Origin: Sphingosinicella sp. YJ22
Lineage (GTDB): Bacteria; Pseudomonadota; Alphaproteobacteria; Sphingomonadales; Sphingomonadaceae
DNA length: 32,431 nucleotides
Reading direction: 5' to 3'
NCBI RefSeq assembly: GCF_011320075.1
Contig: NZ_JAANPA010000038.1
Location: 1 to 32,431 of the forward strand
Shown: positions 1-8,184 of the stretch, piece after piece
How the letters are laid out: every line of letters begins with the position of its first letter
How positions within the stretch are numbered: position 1 is the stretch's first letter
Notes under the pieces: model-generated
Databases searched by the model: none
What the model saw: only the letters and a program-made list of their open reading frames with translations
What the model was told of the DNA's origin: nothing
Position numbers and translations under genes: made by a program

Positions 1-1142
1 GCGGCCGGCGCGGGTGCGCCGGGCGGGGTGCCTGGCAGCGGCGGCGGCCCGGCCTGCGGCCCGATCAGCGCCGCCCGAGCGGAGACGTAGGCCGGGTCGA
101 GCAGCCCGGCGACCGGGACCGACACGAAGGCCGGATCGCCGACATAAAGATCTCGGTCGGCGTACATCAGGCGGCTCGCCTCGGCGAACAGATACCAGGC
201 CTGCGGATCGGCGGGTCCGCGCGCGGCGATGTCGGTGCGTTCCAGCATGCCCATCAACTGGAGCAGGGCGACTCCGCTCGACGGTGGCGGCGGGACGCAG
301 ATCAGGTAGGCGCGATAGGGCCGGCACAGCGGATCGCGCTTCACCGGCCGGTAGCCGCCGAGATCGGCCATCGTCATCGCGCCCGGCAGCGGCCCGGCGG
401 CGAGCCGAGCCACGATCCGCTCGGCGGTCGGTCCGCGATGAAGGGCGTCGGGGCCTTCGGCGGCGAGACGGCGCAGGAAGTCGGCATAGGCCGGATTGCG
501 CAGCCGGTCGCCGGGATCGACGGGAGTGCCGTCGGCTTCCGCGAAATAGGCGCGCACGTCCGGTGTCGCGTTCTGCGGGGATCGACCATTGGTGAAGCGG
601 CCGAGGCGCGGGCTGACGACGAAGCCCTCGCGCGCGGTGCGCTCGGCGTCGCCGAACAAGCCGCTCCACGGCAGCCGGCCATGCTCGCGATGGGCCATGT
701 CCAGCATCCGGACGACGCCGGGCACGCCGGTGGCGCGGCCGCTGACCACCGCCTGGCCGAACGGCAGCGCCTGGCCATTGTCGTCGAGGAACATGTCGGG
801 GGTCGCCCCGGCCGGCGCCGTCTCGCGTCCATCATAGACGGACACGCGCCGCGTGGCGGCGTCATAATGGGTCATGAAGGCGCCGCCGCCGAGGCCGGAG
901 CTTTGCGGCTCAACCAGGGAGAGCATCGCCTCGACGGCGATCGCGGCGTCGACCGCGCTGCCGCCGCGCCGGAGCACGTTCATCCCTGCCTCGGCCGCCA
1001 GCGGATTGGCGGCGGCGACATAGAATTGCCGCGCAGGCTGCGCCGTCGTCCGGTCGCGGGACTCGGGCTGGCTCTGCGCCGTGGCGCAGCCGGCTAGCGC
1101 CGCCGCGACGGCAATCCATAACAGACGGAGGAACGCGCTCAT
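1..1142 (-). CDS. ggt: Gamma-glutamyltransferase lipoprotein, 3' end cut by window edge
   Basis: About 380 N-terminal codons are present; the frame stays open to base 1, so the gene is partial. The family hydrolyses or transfers the gamma-glutamyl group of glutathione in the periplasm. The start at 1142 is followed by a hydrophobic leader and a lipobox LAGC (Cys19), so it is probably a lipoprotein. Visible family signatures are NPLAAEAGMNVLRRGGSAVDAA near residue 46 (core NPLAAEAG), EPQSSGLGGGAF near residue 80, and the PPPPSSGVALLQ region near residue 288. The catalytic Thr that begins the small subunit lies beyond the visible part, so activity cannot be judged. It is divergent from the acyl-CoA synthetase gene. 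The family call is confident; the exact substrate is not known. Confidence 0.9.
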   Translation of the reverse strand, partial: MSAFLRLLWIAVAAALAGCATAQSQPESRDRTTAQPARQFYVAAANPLAAEAGMNVLRRGGSAVDAAIAVEAMLSLVEPQSSGLGGGAFMTHYDAATRRVSVYDGRETAPAGATPDMFLDDNGQALPFGQAVVSGRATGVPGVVRMLDMAHREHGRLPWSGLFGDAERTAREGFVVSPRLGRFTNGRSPQNATPDVRAYFAEADGTPVDPGDRLRNPAYADFLRRLAAEGPDALHRGPTAERIVARLAAGPLPGAMTMADLGGYRPVKRDPLCRPYRAYLICVPPPPSSGVALLQLMGMLERTDIAARGPADPQAWYLFAEASRLMYADRDLYVGDPAFVSVPVAGLLDPAYVSARAALIGPQAGPPPLPGTPPGAPAPA

Positions 1143-1288
1143 GACTCGACCCCACAACATCCAGGTCGGGGGGACCTAGCCAAGCCCTCCCGACCCGTCC
1201 ACATCTGATCCGCCGCGCTCGACAGTCGGAATGAAAACTGAAAGAACCCGCCGTTCGCGACGCGGAACAACCGCGGGTTTAAGGGCGG

Positions 1289-1324
1289 CCGAGATTCACG
1301 CTCCAGGGCCTGGAGCGATCTCGG
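1289..1324. promoter_or_regulatory. Strong dyad upstream of acyl-CoA synthetase gene
   Basis: CGCTCCAGG (1299-1307) and CCTGGAGCG (1309-1317) form a perfect 9-bp inverted repeat around one base. It is flanked by a second matching pair, CCGAGAT (1289-1295) and ATCTCGG (1318-1324). The dyad ends 16 bases before the fadD-like ATG. It could be an operator, for example for a fatty-acid-responsive regulator, or an RNA hairpin next to the ribosome-binding site. The pairing is directly visible; the role is inferred. The rest of 1143-1340 shows no convincing promoter. Confidence 0.6.
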
Positions 1325-1340
1325 TCGTGAGAGGGCAGGG

Positions 1341-3134
1341 ATGCGTCAGCTCGAACATTTTCCGAATCTCGTCGCCATGTTCTTCACCCGGGCGGAAGAG
1401 CGGGGCGACAAGCCGTTCCTGTGGGCCAAGCACGGCGGCATTTGGCAGCCGACGAGCTGGCGGGAGACGGCGGAGACGGTGGCGAAGCTCGCCGCGGCGC
1501 TGAAGCGGCTCGGACTGCAGCCCGGCGACCGGGTGATGCTGGTGTCTGAGAACCGGCCCGAGTGGCTGATTTCCGACCTCGCCATCATGGCCGCCGGCTG
1601 CGTCACCGTGCCGGCCTACGTCACCAACACCGAGCGCGACCACCAGCACATCATGGACGACAGCGGCGCGCGCGCGGCGATCGTGTCCAGCGCCAAGCTC
1701 GCCAAGACCCTGCTTCCGGCGGCGATCCGAGGCTCCAATTGCGAGCACGTCATCGGCATCGAGCCGATGAGCGGAATCGGCCAGTCGGGGGACGTCGAGT
1801 TCCACCAATGGGCGACACTGCTCGCAGGCGAAGCGGCCGACGTCGAGAGTGCCGCCGCCGCCGCGACCTTCAGGCGCCAGGATCTCGCCTGCATCATCTA
1901 CACGTCCGGCACCGGCGGCGCGCCGCGCGGGGTGATGCAGCATCACGGCGCCATCCTCCACAATGTCGAGGGCTGCACGGACATCATCAGCACCGACTTC
2001 GGCTGGGACGAGGAGGTGTTCCTGTCCTTCCTGCCCGCCAGCCACGCCTATGAGCATACCGGCGGCCAGCATTTCCCCATCGGGCTCGGCGCCGAGATCT
2101 ACTATGCGGAAGGGCTCGAGAAGCTCGCCTCCAACATCGAGGAAGTGCGGCCGACCATCATGGTGGTGGTGCCGCGCCTGTTCGAGGTGCTCCGCCAGCG
2201 AATCCTCAAGCAGGTCGAGAAGCAGGGCTGGTTCGCCGAATATCTGATGGCGCGCGCGCTCAACATCGGCGCCAAGAGCTATGCCGGCCGCCGCAACCCG
2301 CTCGACGTGCCGATGAACCTGTTCCTCTCGCGCACGCTGCGCCCCAAGATCCAGCAGCGCTTCGGCGGGCGGATCAAGGCGATGGTGTCGGGCGGAGCGC
2401 CATTGAATCCGGAAGTCGGCATCTTCTTCCATTCATTGGGGCTCACCCTGCTGCAGGGCTACGGCCAGACCGAGGCGGCGCCGGTGATCAGCTGCAACCG
2501 GCCGAAAGCCGGCATCAAGATGGACACGGTCGGCCCGCCTCTGCTCAACACCGAGGTGCGGATCGCCGAGGACGGCGAGATCCTGGTCAAGGGCGAGCTC
2601 GTCATGCACGGCTATTGGCGCAACCACGCGCTGACCGAGCGGACGGTGGTCGACGGCTGGCTCCACACCGGTGACGTCGGCCATCTCGACGACCAGGGCC
2701 GGATCGTCATCACCGACCGCAAGAAGGACATCATCGTCAACGACAAGGGCGACAATGTCGCGCCGCAGAAGGTGGAGGGCATGCTCACCCTCCAGCCCGA
2801 GATCCTCCAGGCGATGGTGGTCGGCGACAAGCGCCCCTATGTCGTCGGGCTGATCGTCCCCGATCCCGAATGGGCCGCCGAATGGTGCACGGCGGGGGGT
2901 CGCAAGTGCAACTTCGCCGACCTCGCCCACGACCCCGATTTCATCCGCGCCCTCGCCGCCGCGGTCGACCGGGTCAATGCCGACCTCTCGGTGATCGAGA
3001 AGGTTCGCCGGTTCATCGTCGCCGACGAGCCGTTCACGGTCGAGAACCAGCAGCTCACCCCGTCGATCAAGATCCGCCGCCACGTCCTCAAGGAGGCGTA
3101 CGGCGCCCGCCTCGACTCGCTCTACGCGCGCTGA
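1341..3134 (+). CDS. fadD: Long-chain fatty acyl-CoA synthetase (AMP-forming)
   Basis: This 597-residue ANL-superfamily enzyme should activate fatty acids with ATP and CoA, through an acyl-adenylate, at the cytoplasmic face of the membrane. The phosphate-binding motif is YTSGTGGAPRGV (187-198), with Gly replacing the usual second Thr. Other motifs are GYGQTEAAP, the A8-region GWLHTGDVG and DRKKDIIVNDKGDNVAPQKVE (core DRKKDIIV), and a C-terminal TPSIKIRR containing the expected catalytic Lys. Length and motif order fit the FadD15/FAA-like long-chain group rather than acetyl-CoA synthetase. The ATG at 1341 follows GAGGGCAGGG. The gene ends one base before the convergent phosphofructokinase stop. 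The upstream dyad suggests specific regulation. The symbol marks the family; the in vivo chain length is unknown. Confidence 0.88.
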   Translation: MRQLEHFPNLVAMFFTRAEERGDKPFLWAKHGGIWQPTSWRETAETVAKLAAALKRLGLQPGDRVMLVSENRPEWLISDLAIMAAGCVTVPAYVTNTERDHQHIMDDSGARAAIVSSAKLAKTLLPAAIRGSNCEHVIGIEPMSGIGQSGDVEFHQWATLLAGEAADVESAAAAATFRRQDLACIIYTSGTGGAPRGVMQHHGAILHNVEGCTDIISTDFGWDEEVFLSFLPASHAYEHTGGQHFPIGLGAEIYYAEGLEKLASNIEEVRPTIMVVVPRLFEVLRQRILKQVEKQGWFAEYLMARALNIGAKSYAGRRNPLDVPMNLFLSRTLRPKIQQRFGGRIKAMVSGGAPLNPEVGIFFHSLGLTLLQGYGQTEAAPVISCNRPKAGIKMDTVGPPLLNTEVRIAEDGEILVKGELVMHGYWRNHALTERTVVDGWLHTGDVGHLDDQGRIVITDRKKDIIVNDKGDNVAPQKVEGMLTLQPEILQAMVVGDKRPYVVGLIVPDPEWAAEWCTAGGRKCNFADLAHDPDFIRALAAAVDRVNADLSVIEKVRRFIVADEPFTVENQQLTPSIKIRRHVLKEAYGARLDSLYAR

Positions 3135-4238
3135 TCAGTAGAGGAACATCGGCATGCCTTCGACGCGCAGGAGACGGGCGCGGTAGAGGGCGGGGTCGTA
3201 GAGGCCGGTGACGTCGACGCTCTTGCGGCCTTCCAGCAGGGTGCCGATCGGGACGTGGCAGTAATTGCCGTCCTTCAGCGCGACCATGCGCCCGGCACTG
3301 CCCTGCTGGACGAGCTGCACGGCGAGGCCGCCGAAGGCGAAGCCGACCATCCGGTCCATCGCGTCGGGCTCGCCGGCGCGCATCAGGTAGGCGAGCTCCT
3401 GGATCACCGCGCCGCTTCCGAGCCGCTCGCTGATCACCCGGCCGAGGCGCTGGCCGACGCCGATCTCGCGGCGGTCGAGCGCCGACTTGGAGCGCTCGAC
3501 GTCCTCGCCGCTGTCCTCGCCGATGATACGCGCGCCTTCCGAGATAACGCACATCGCATAGCCGGCCGGGTTCGACGCCTTGTCCTCGGCGAGGAGGGGG
3601 AGGAGTATGTCGAGATCGGCCGGCACCTCGGCAATGACGGTGCGGTCGACCTGGGCGAGGAAGCCCGCGAGCAAAGCGGTTTCGCCGGAGCGGCGGCCGA
3701 ACAATTCGATGACGCCGATCCGCTCGTGGCTCTCGACCGTGGTGCGCAGGGCGTTGATCGCCTCGACCGAGCGGCTGACGGCGGTCGAGAAGCCGATGCA
3801 ATAGTCGGTGCCGTAGACGTCGTTGTCCATCGTCTTGGGCACCGACACGACCGGCACGCCCTGGCCCGACAGATGGGCGGAGAAGCGCAGCGTGCCGTCG
3901 CCGCCCAAGGTGATCATCGCGTCGATGCCGAGCTTTTCGAGGACGTTCAGCACGTGGCCGGTCTGGTCGCCGCTCTTGTGGGTGCGCGGGTCGGTTCGCG
4001 AGGTGTGGAGGATGGTCCCGCCCATGCGGTCGATGCCGCGCACCGCCTCGCGGTCCAATGGCAGCGAATGGGCGGCGATGCTGGCGGGGTCGCCGGGATC
4101 GATCGCCATCACGCCTTCCCAGCCGCGGCGGAAGCCGGTGACCTGCCAGCCGAGATCGTCGGCCGACAGGGTGACCGAGCGGATGCAGGCGTTGAGGCCG
4201 GGCACGTCGCCGCCGCCGGTGAGGATGCCGATACGCAT
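3135..4238 (-). CDS. pfkA: 6-phosphofructokinase (ATP/PPi family)
   Basis: This 367-residue cytoplasmic enzyme should phosphorylate fructose 6-phosphate. Motifs are TGGGDVPGLN at residues 7-16, GGDGT at 112-116, PKTMDND at 134-140 and FGRRSGETALLAG at 180 onward. The phosphoryl-donor positions are mixed. Gly115 matches the Gly of ATP enzymes, while Lys135 matches the Lys of PPi enzymes and of the ATP-using group III enzymes. The donor therefore cannot be assigned with certainty; Gly115 favours ATP. I chose the ATG at 4238 because the family N-terminus MRIGILTGGG begins there and AAAGGAG lies 11 bases upstream. The in-frame extension further upstream runs through the divergent MATE gene and was rejected. 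A 52-bp gap separates the two divergent starts. Confidence 0.88.
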   Translation of the reverse strand: MRIGILTGGGDVPGLNACIRSVTLSADDLGWQVTGFRRGWEGVMAIDPGDPASIAAHSLPLDREAVRGIDRMGGTILHTSRTDPRTHKSGDQTGHVLNVLEKLGIDAMITLGGDGTLRFSAHLSGQGVPVVSVPKTMDNDVYGTDYCIGFSTAVSRSVEAINALRTTVESHERIGVIELFGRRSGETALLAGFLAQVDRTVIAEVPADLDILLPLLAEDKASNPAGYAMCVISEGARIIGEDSGEDVERSKSALDRREIGVGQRLGRVISERLGSGAVIQELAYLMRAGEPDAMDRMVGFAFGGLAVQLVQQGSAGRMVALKDGNYCHVPIGTLLEGRKSVDVTGLYDPALYRARLLRVEGMPMFLY

Positions 4239-4290
4239 GTGTCCCACAACTCCTTTGCGTCGCGTTGGGGCTCGTCTATCGGCGGCGGCC

Positions 4291-5691
4291 ATGCCGGACA
4301 ACCTGAGCCAGTTCAGCGGAGCCGATGTGCGGGCCGAAGCGCGCCGAATCCTCGCGCTCGCCTGGCCGATCGTCCTGACCGGCCTCAACTGGACGCTCAT
4401 GCAGGTCATCGACGTCGCGGTGGTCGGCCAATATGGCACCGACGAGCTGGCGGCGCTGGGAGCGAGCCGGACGCTGACCTGGATCGCCGTGGTGCTCGGC
4501 ATTTCCTCGCTTACCGGCGTGCTGGTCTATACGGCGCAGGCCGACGGCGGGAAGCGGCTCGCCGAGACCGGCGACAATCTTCGCGCCGGGCTGCTGCTGG
4601 GCGTCGCGCTCGGCACGGGAATCGCGGCCATCCTCGGCCTGGGGGCCTATCCGCTGCTGCGCCTGATCGGCGTCGAGCCGGCGCTGCTGGCGCCGTCGGC
4701 GCCGGTCGTCGAGGCGATGGCGCTCGCCTTTCCCGCCCAGCTCGCTTTCTTCGCCGCTTCCTATTTCCTCGAGGGCATCAGCCGGCCGCGGCGGGTGATG
4801 ATCGTCAATCTCGGCATGCTTGGCGTGAATGCGGTGCTCGCCTGGGCCTGGGTCGGCGGCCATCTCGGCTTTCCCGCCCTCGGCGCGGTCGGCGCGGCCT
4901 ATGCGACGGCGGTGGCGTCATGGCTGGGCGCGGGCGCCATGATCCTGTTCGCCTGGACCGTCTCCGACGCGGCCGAGCGCGGGGTGCGCGACCTGTCCGC
5001 CGGGGCGTTGAAGCGGGCGGCGCTCGGCGTGCCTCGGCTGCTGTGGTTCGGCACGGTTCCGGCGATCGCGGCGTCGCTCGAGCTCGCCGGCTTCGCCTGG
5101 CTGATCGTGCTGTCGACCCGGCTCGGCAACGACGTCGCCGCGTCCTTCCAGGCGATGCTGGCGCTTCACAATCTGCTGTTCGCGATCGCCTACGGCTTCG
5201 CCTCCGCCGCCGGGGTTCGGGTCGGCAACGCGGTCGGTGCCGGCGAGCGCGACCAGGCGTGGCCGCGCGCGCTGATCGCCGCCGGTCTGTCGGTGGCGGT
5301 AATCGGCGTCCTGTCGCTGTTCCTCGTGCTGTTCTCGAAGACCGCGATGCTGCCTTTCTCCGACGATCCCGCGGTGCTCGCGGCGGGCGCAGCGATGCTG
5401 GCGATCATGGCGTCATTCCTGATCTTCGACGGGCTTCAATATCTGTTCGGCGCGGGGCTGCGCTCGCTCAACGAGCAGGTGTGGGCCGGAGTCAACGGCA
5501 TCATCGGCTTCTTCGTCGTCACCGGCGGCCTCGGCTGGGTGCTGGTGAGCAGCGGCTGGGGCGCCAACGGCCTCGCCTGGGCGGCGGCGATGGGCATGCT
5601 GGTGACGGCCGTGCTTCAGTTCGGCCGCTTCTATTATGTGCTGAAGCTGCGCCCGGAGCCGCTCAGGTCAGCGGCGCGAAGCTCAGGTTGA
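4291..5691 (+). CDS. MATE family multidrug efflux transporter
   Basis: A 466-residue, highly hydrophobic protein with about twelve predicted membrane helices, in the size range of MATE exporters (NorM/DinF type). These export cationic drugs or metabolites in exchange for Na+ or H+. Supporting stretches are LAWPIVLTGLNWTLMQVIDV in the first helix, VGQYGTDELAALG, and the mid-protein GAVGAAYATAVASW. The ATG at 4291 was chosen because the MATE N-terminus begins just after it; the open frame extends upstream but is antisense to pfk there. The C-terminus overlaps the convergent DUF3426 gene by 29 bases. No substrate can be inferred. Confidence 0.88.
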   Translation: MPDNLSQFSGADVRAEARRILALAWPIVLTGLNWTLMQVIDVAVVGQYGTDELAALGASRTLTWIAVVLGISSLTGVLVYTAQADGGKRLAETGDNLRAGLLLGVALGTGIAAILGLGAYPLLRLIGVEPALLAPSAPVVEAMALAFPAQLAFFAASYFLEGISRPRRVMIVNLGMLGVNAVLAWAWVGGHLGFPALGAVGAAYATAVASWLGAGAMILFAWTVSDAAERGVRDLSAGALKRAALGVPRLLWFGTVPAIAASLELAGFAWLIVLSTRLGNDVAASFQAMLALHNLLFAIAYGFASAAGVRVGNAVGAGERDQAWPRALIAAGLSVAVIGVLSLFLVLFSKTAMLPFSDDPAVLAAGAAMLAIMASFLIFDGLQYLFGAGLRSLNEQVWAGVNGIIGFFVVTGGLGWVLVSSGWGANGLAWAAAMGMLVTAVLQFGRFYYVLKLRPEPLRSAARSSG

Positions 5692-6415
5692 GATTCTGGC
5701 CGCCCGGCGGGACGTCGGTCGAGGCGCTGTAGAAGGTGACCGCCTCGCGCGGCTGGAGTTGGGCGCGCGGCGGCGCGATCGACCAGGCATAGACGACCCG
5801 GCCGGTGCCATCGAGCAGCTCGGCGCGGATCTGCGGCACGCGCTGCACATCGTCGGTAAGGTTGCGGATCTCGCCGGTGACGGTGAGCAATTCGGTCTCG
5901 GCCGGGCCCGGCTCGCGGCTGACCCGGCCATTGATCTCGAGCGCTTGCGCGCTTGCGGAAGCGAGTCCGAGCCTCTCGCCAATCTCTCCCCAGCCGACGA
6001 AATAGGAGGCGGCGGCGGCACCGACGATCAACAACGCCGCGACGACCGCGGCGATCGGCCAGAAGCGCAGCCGGCGCCGGCGGCGCGGCTCCTCGTCGAT
6101 CTCCATGTCGTGATCGCCGACCCATTCGGGCGGTGCCTCGTCCTCGGGCGCCTCAAACTCGGCCTCGGGCTCGGGCTCGGGTGCCGGTTCCGGCGCCGGC
6201 GCGGCGGCAGGGGGAGGCGCGGGTTCGTCGACGGCCGGCTCATTCACCGGGACCCTTGGCGGAACCGCCGGCTCGCCGGGAGCGAAGGAGTCCTCCGGCG
6301 CCTCCTGGACCCAGCTGAACCGGCATTTGGCGCAGCGCACCTTGCGGCCGCTTCCACTGATCGCGCCGTCGGGGACAGCGTAGCGGGCGCGGCAGGACGG
6401 GCAGGTGAGGATCAT
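5663..6415 (-). CDS. MJ0042-type zinc-ribbon protein with DUF3426 domain
   Basis: A 250-residue single-pass membrane protein. The N-terminus is an MJ0042-type zinc ribbon with CPSC (Cys5, Cys8) and CAKC (Cys28, Cys31). Residues about 50-110 form a Pro/Glu/Ala-rich, acidic linker. An Arg run and one membrane helix follow (about 118-141), then a C-terminal domain like DUF3426, with an FxxLTGEIRN-like strand at VTGEIRNLTDDVQRVPQIRAE (core VTGEIRN). The topology implies a cytoplasmic metal ribbon and a periplasmic C-terminal domain. The gene is divergent from ftsE across 103 bp, a pairing I recall from other sphingomonads. Its function is unknown; a link to envelope biogenesis is only suggested by its neighbours. 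Confidence 0.8.
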   Translation of the reverse strand: MILTCPSCRARYAVPDGAISGSGRKVRCAKCRFSWVQEAPEDSFAPGEPAVPPRVPVNEPAVDEPAPPPAAAPAPEPAPEPEPEAEFEAPEDEAPPEWVGDHDMEIDEEPRRRRRLRFWPIAAVVAALLIVGAAAASYFVGWGEIGERLGLASASAQALEINGRVSREPGPAETELLTVTGEIRNLTDDVQRVPQIRAELLDGTGRVVYAWSIAPPRAQLQPREAVTFYSASTDVPPGGQNLNLSFAPLT

Positions 6416-6518
6416 CTACGCACGGCACCTTTGCGGCTGATACCGGCCTCTAAGCACGGGCGGGGGACACCATCAAGCGAATGCGGGCTTTTCTGCCGCT
6501 TGAGGGCCATAAGCGCGC

Positions 6519-7289
6519 ATGCCATTGGTTGCCCGCGATGAAGGTTCCCGCCCGCCCGTGACCGCTCCCGGCCCGATCGTCCGGTTCGACAATGTCGGGC
6601 TGCGCTATGGCACGGGCGCCGAGACGCTGTCCGACCTGTCCTTTTCGCTGCGCACCGGCGGCTTCTACTTCCTCACCGGGCCGTCGGGTGCGGGCAAGAC
6701 GTCATTGTTGAAGCTGCTTTATCTGGCGCTGCGCCCGAGCCGCGGCCTCATCCGCCTGTTCGGCGAGGATATCGTGACGATGCCGCGCGGCCGCCTGCCC
6801 GGCTTCCGCCGGCGGATCGGCGTCGTGTTCCAGGAATTCCGGCTGGTCCCGCATCTGTCGGCGTTCGACAATGTCGCTCTGCCGCTGCGCGTCGCCGGGG
6901 TCGACGAGCGCGACATCGCGACCCCGGTCAACGAGATGCTCGCCTGGGTCGGACTGTCGGACCGGGCGAGCGCCCGGCCGGCGACCCTGTCAGGCGGCGA
7001 GCAGCAGCGCGTCGCGATCGCCCGCGCAGTGATCGCCCGTCCCGAGCTGCTCGTCGCTGACGAGCCGACCGGCAACGTCGACCCGGAAATGGCCAAGCGC
7101 CTGATCCACCTGTTCGACGCCTTAAACAAATTGGGCACGACGGTGATCGTCGCGACCCACGATCTGCATTTGCTGACCTCGGTGCCGAGCGCGGAGATGA
7201 TCAGGCTCGACCGCGGCCAGCTCGCCGATCCGACCGGCGCGCTGCGCAACCCGCCGCGCAAGGTGGAAGCGGCGGGAGGCGCTCGGTGA
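6519..7289 (+). CDS. ftsE: Cell division ATP-binding protein FtsE
   Basis: A 256-residue ABC ATPase. Walker A is GPSGAGKTS (54-62), the Q-loop region is VVFQEFRLVPHLSAFDN, the signature is LSGGEQQRVAIARA, Walker B is LLVADEPTGNVDPE, and the switch His lies in VATHD. With FtsX it forms a membrane complex that transmits divisome ATP hydrolysis to periplasmic peptidoglycan hydrolases. Order and overlap with ftsX (GTGA at 7286-7289) support FtsE over LolD. The first ~19 residues are not typical of FtsE; an internal GTG at 6558 would give a more usual N-terminus, so the start is uncertain. It heads a five-gene operon. Confidence 0.92.
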   Translation: MPLVARDEGSRPPVTAPGPIVRFDNVGLRYGTGAETLSDLSFSLRTGGFYFLTGPSGAGKTSLLKLLYLALRPSRGLIRLFGEDIVTMPRGRLPGFRRRIGVVFQEFRLVPHLSAFDNVALPLRVAGVDERDIATPVNEMLAWVGLSDRASARPATLSGGEQQRVAIARAVIARPELLVADEPTGNVDPEMAKRLIHLFDALNKLGTTVIVATHDLHLLTSVPSAEMIRLDRGQLADPTGALRNPPRKVEAAGGAR

Positions 7290-8182
7290 CCGCGGCCGCG
7301 CGCGATTTCGGCGCCCGCGATGGCCGCCTCTTCCCGGAAGGCCGGCTGTCGGGGCCGATGCCCTGGGTGATCGCGATCATGATGTTCCTGACGGCGCTCG
7401 CAGCCGCGACCGGGCTCGGGCTGGCGGCCGGGGCGGAGCGGATCGAGGGCCAGATCGGCAATCGGGTCACCGTCCAGATCGTCGAGGCCAATCCCGAGCT
7501 GCGCGACCGCCAGGCGGTTGCCGTCGCCGCCATGCTGGAGCGCGCCGAGGGCGTGACCCGGGTGCGGCCCGTGCCGGCGGACGAGCTCGACGCCTTGCTC
7601 GAGCCCTGGCTCGGTGCCTCGGCGGCGACCGCCGAGCTGCCGGTCCCGGCGCTGATCGACGTCGATCTCGGCGCCGGCGGCCGGGCGCGGCTGCCCCAGC
7701 TTCGCGCCGCCGTGCAGGAGGTGGCGCCGGCGGCGATGGTGTCAGACGTCGCCGATTGGCTCGGGCCATTTTCCGGCCTGCTCGCCTCCTTGCAGTGGCT
7801 GGCGGCGGGCCTCGTTGCGCTGATGATCGCGGCGACCGCGGCCACCGTCGTGCTCGCGGCGCGTTCGTCGCTCAACACCCATGGCCAGACGATCGAGATC
7901 CTTCACCTGATGGGAGCGACCGACCAGCAGATCGCCCGCATGTTCCAGCGCCGAATCGCGCTCGACGTGCTGTTCGGCGGAATCGTCGGCGCCGCGCTGG
8001 CGATTCTCGTCCTCGTTCTGATCGGCGGCCGCGTCGCGGCGATCGGATCGGAGCTATTGGGCTCGATCGCGCTTCCCGGCCATGCCTGGGTGGTGCTCGC
8101 CCTGCTGCCCTTCGCGGGCGCGGTGCTGGCCCTGCTGGTCGCAAGGGTCACCATCCAGCGCGCGCTGGGGAGGCTGCTCTAG
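7286..8182 (+). CDS. ftsX: Cell division protein FtsX
   Basis: A 298-residue membrane protein with one N-terminal helix (about 24-47), a periplasmic domain to about residue 150, and three C-terminal helices. This is the four-helix FtsX layout. The sequence ILHLMGATDQQIARMFQRR (core LMGATDQQIA) is the conserved cytoplasmic loop typical of FtsX. Translation starts at a GTG inside the ftsE stop (GTGA), so the two are probably coupled. It partners FtsE to control cell-wall hydrolysis at the septum. YdcF follows after 2 bases. Confidence 0.92.
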   Translation: MTAAARDFGARDGRLFPEGRLSGPMPWVIAIMMFLTALAAATGLGLAAGAERIEGQIGNRVTVQIVEANPELRDRQAVAVAAMLERAEGVTRVRPVPADELDALLEPWLGASAATAELPVPALIDVDLGAGGRARLPQLRAAVQEVAPAAMVSDVADWLGPFSGLLASLQWLAAGLVALMIAATAATVVLAARSSLNTHGQTIEILHLMGATDQQIARMFQRRIALDVLFGGIVGAALAILVLVLIGGRVAAIGSELLGSIALPGHAWVVLALLPFAGAVLALLVARVTIQRALGRLL

Positions 8183-8184
8183 CG

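Noticed and set aside
1916-1935. Loss of activity of the acyl-CoA synthetase because of TSGTGG
   Set aside because: Other adenylation motifs and the C-terminal Lys are intact; a Gly at this position is tolerated in related proteins as I recall.
1296-2432. Long open frame on the minus strand opposite the acyl-CoA synthetase gene
   Set aside because: Its translation is low-complexity (Asp, Glu, Arg, Ala rich) without family motifs, typical of antisense frames in GC-rich codons; the plus-strand gene has all expected motifs.
4239-4502. In-frame N-terminal extension of phosphofructokinase
   Set aside because: It is antisense to the MATE gene, and the family N-terminus starts exactly at the ATG at 4238.
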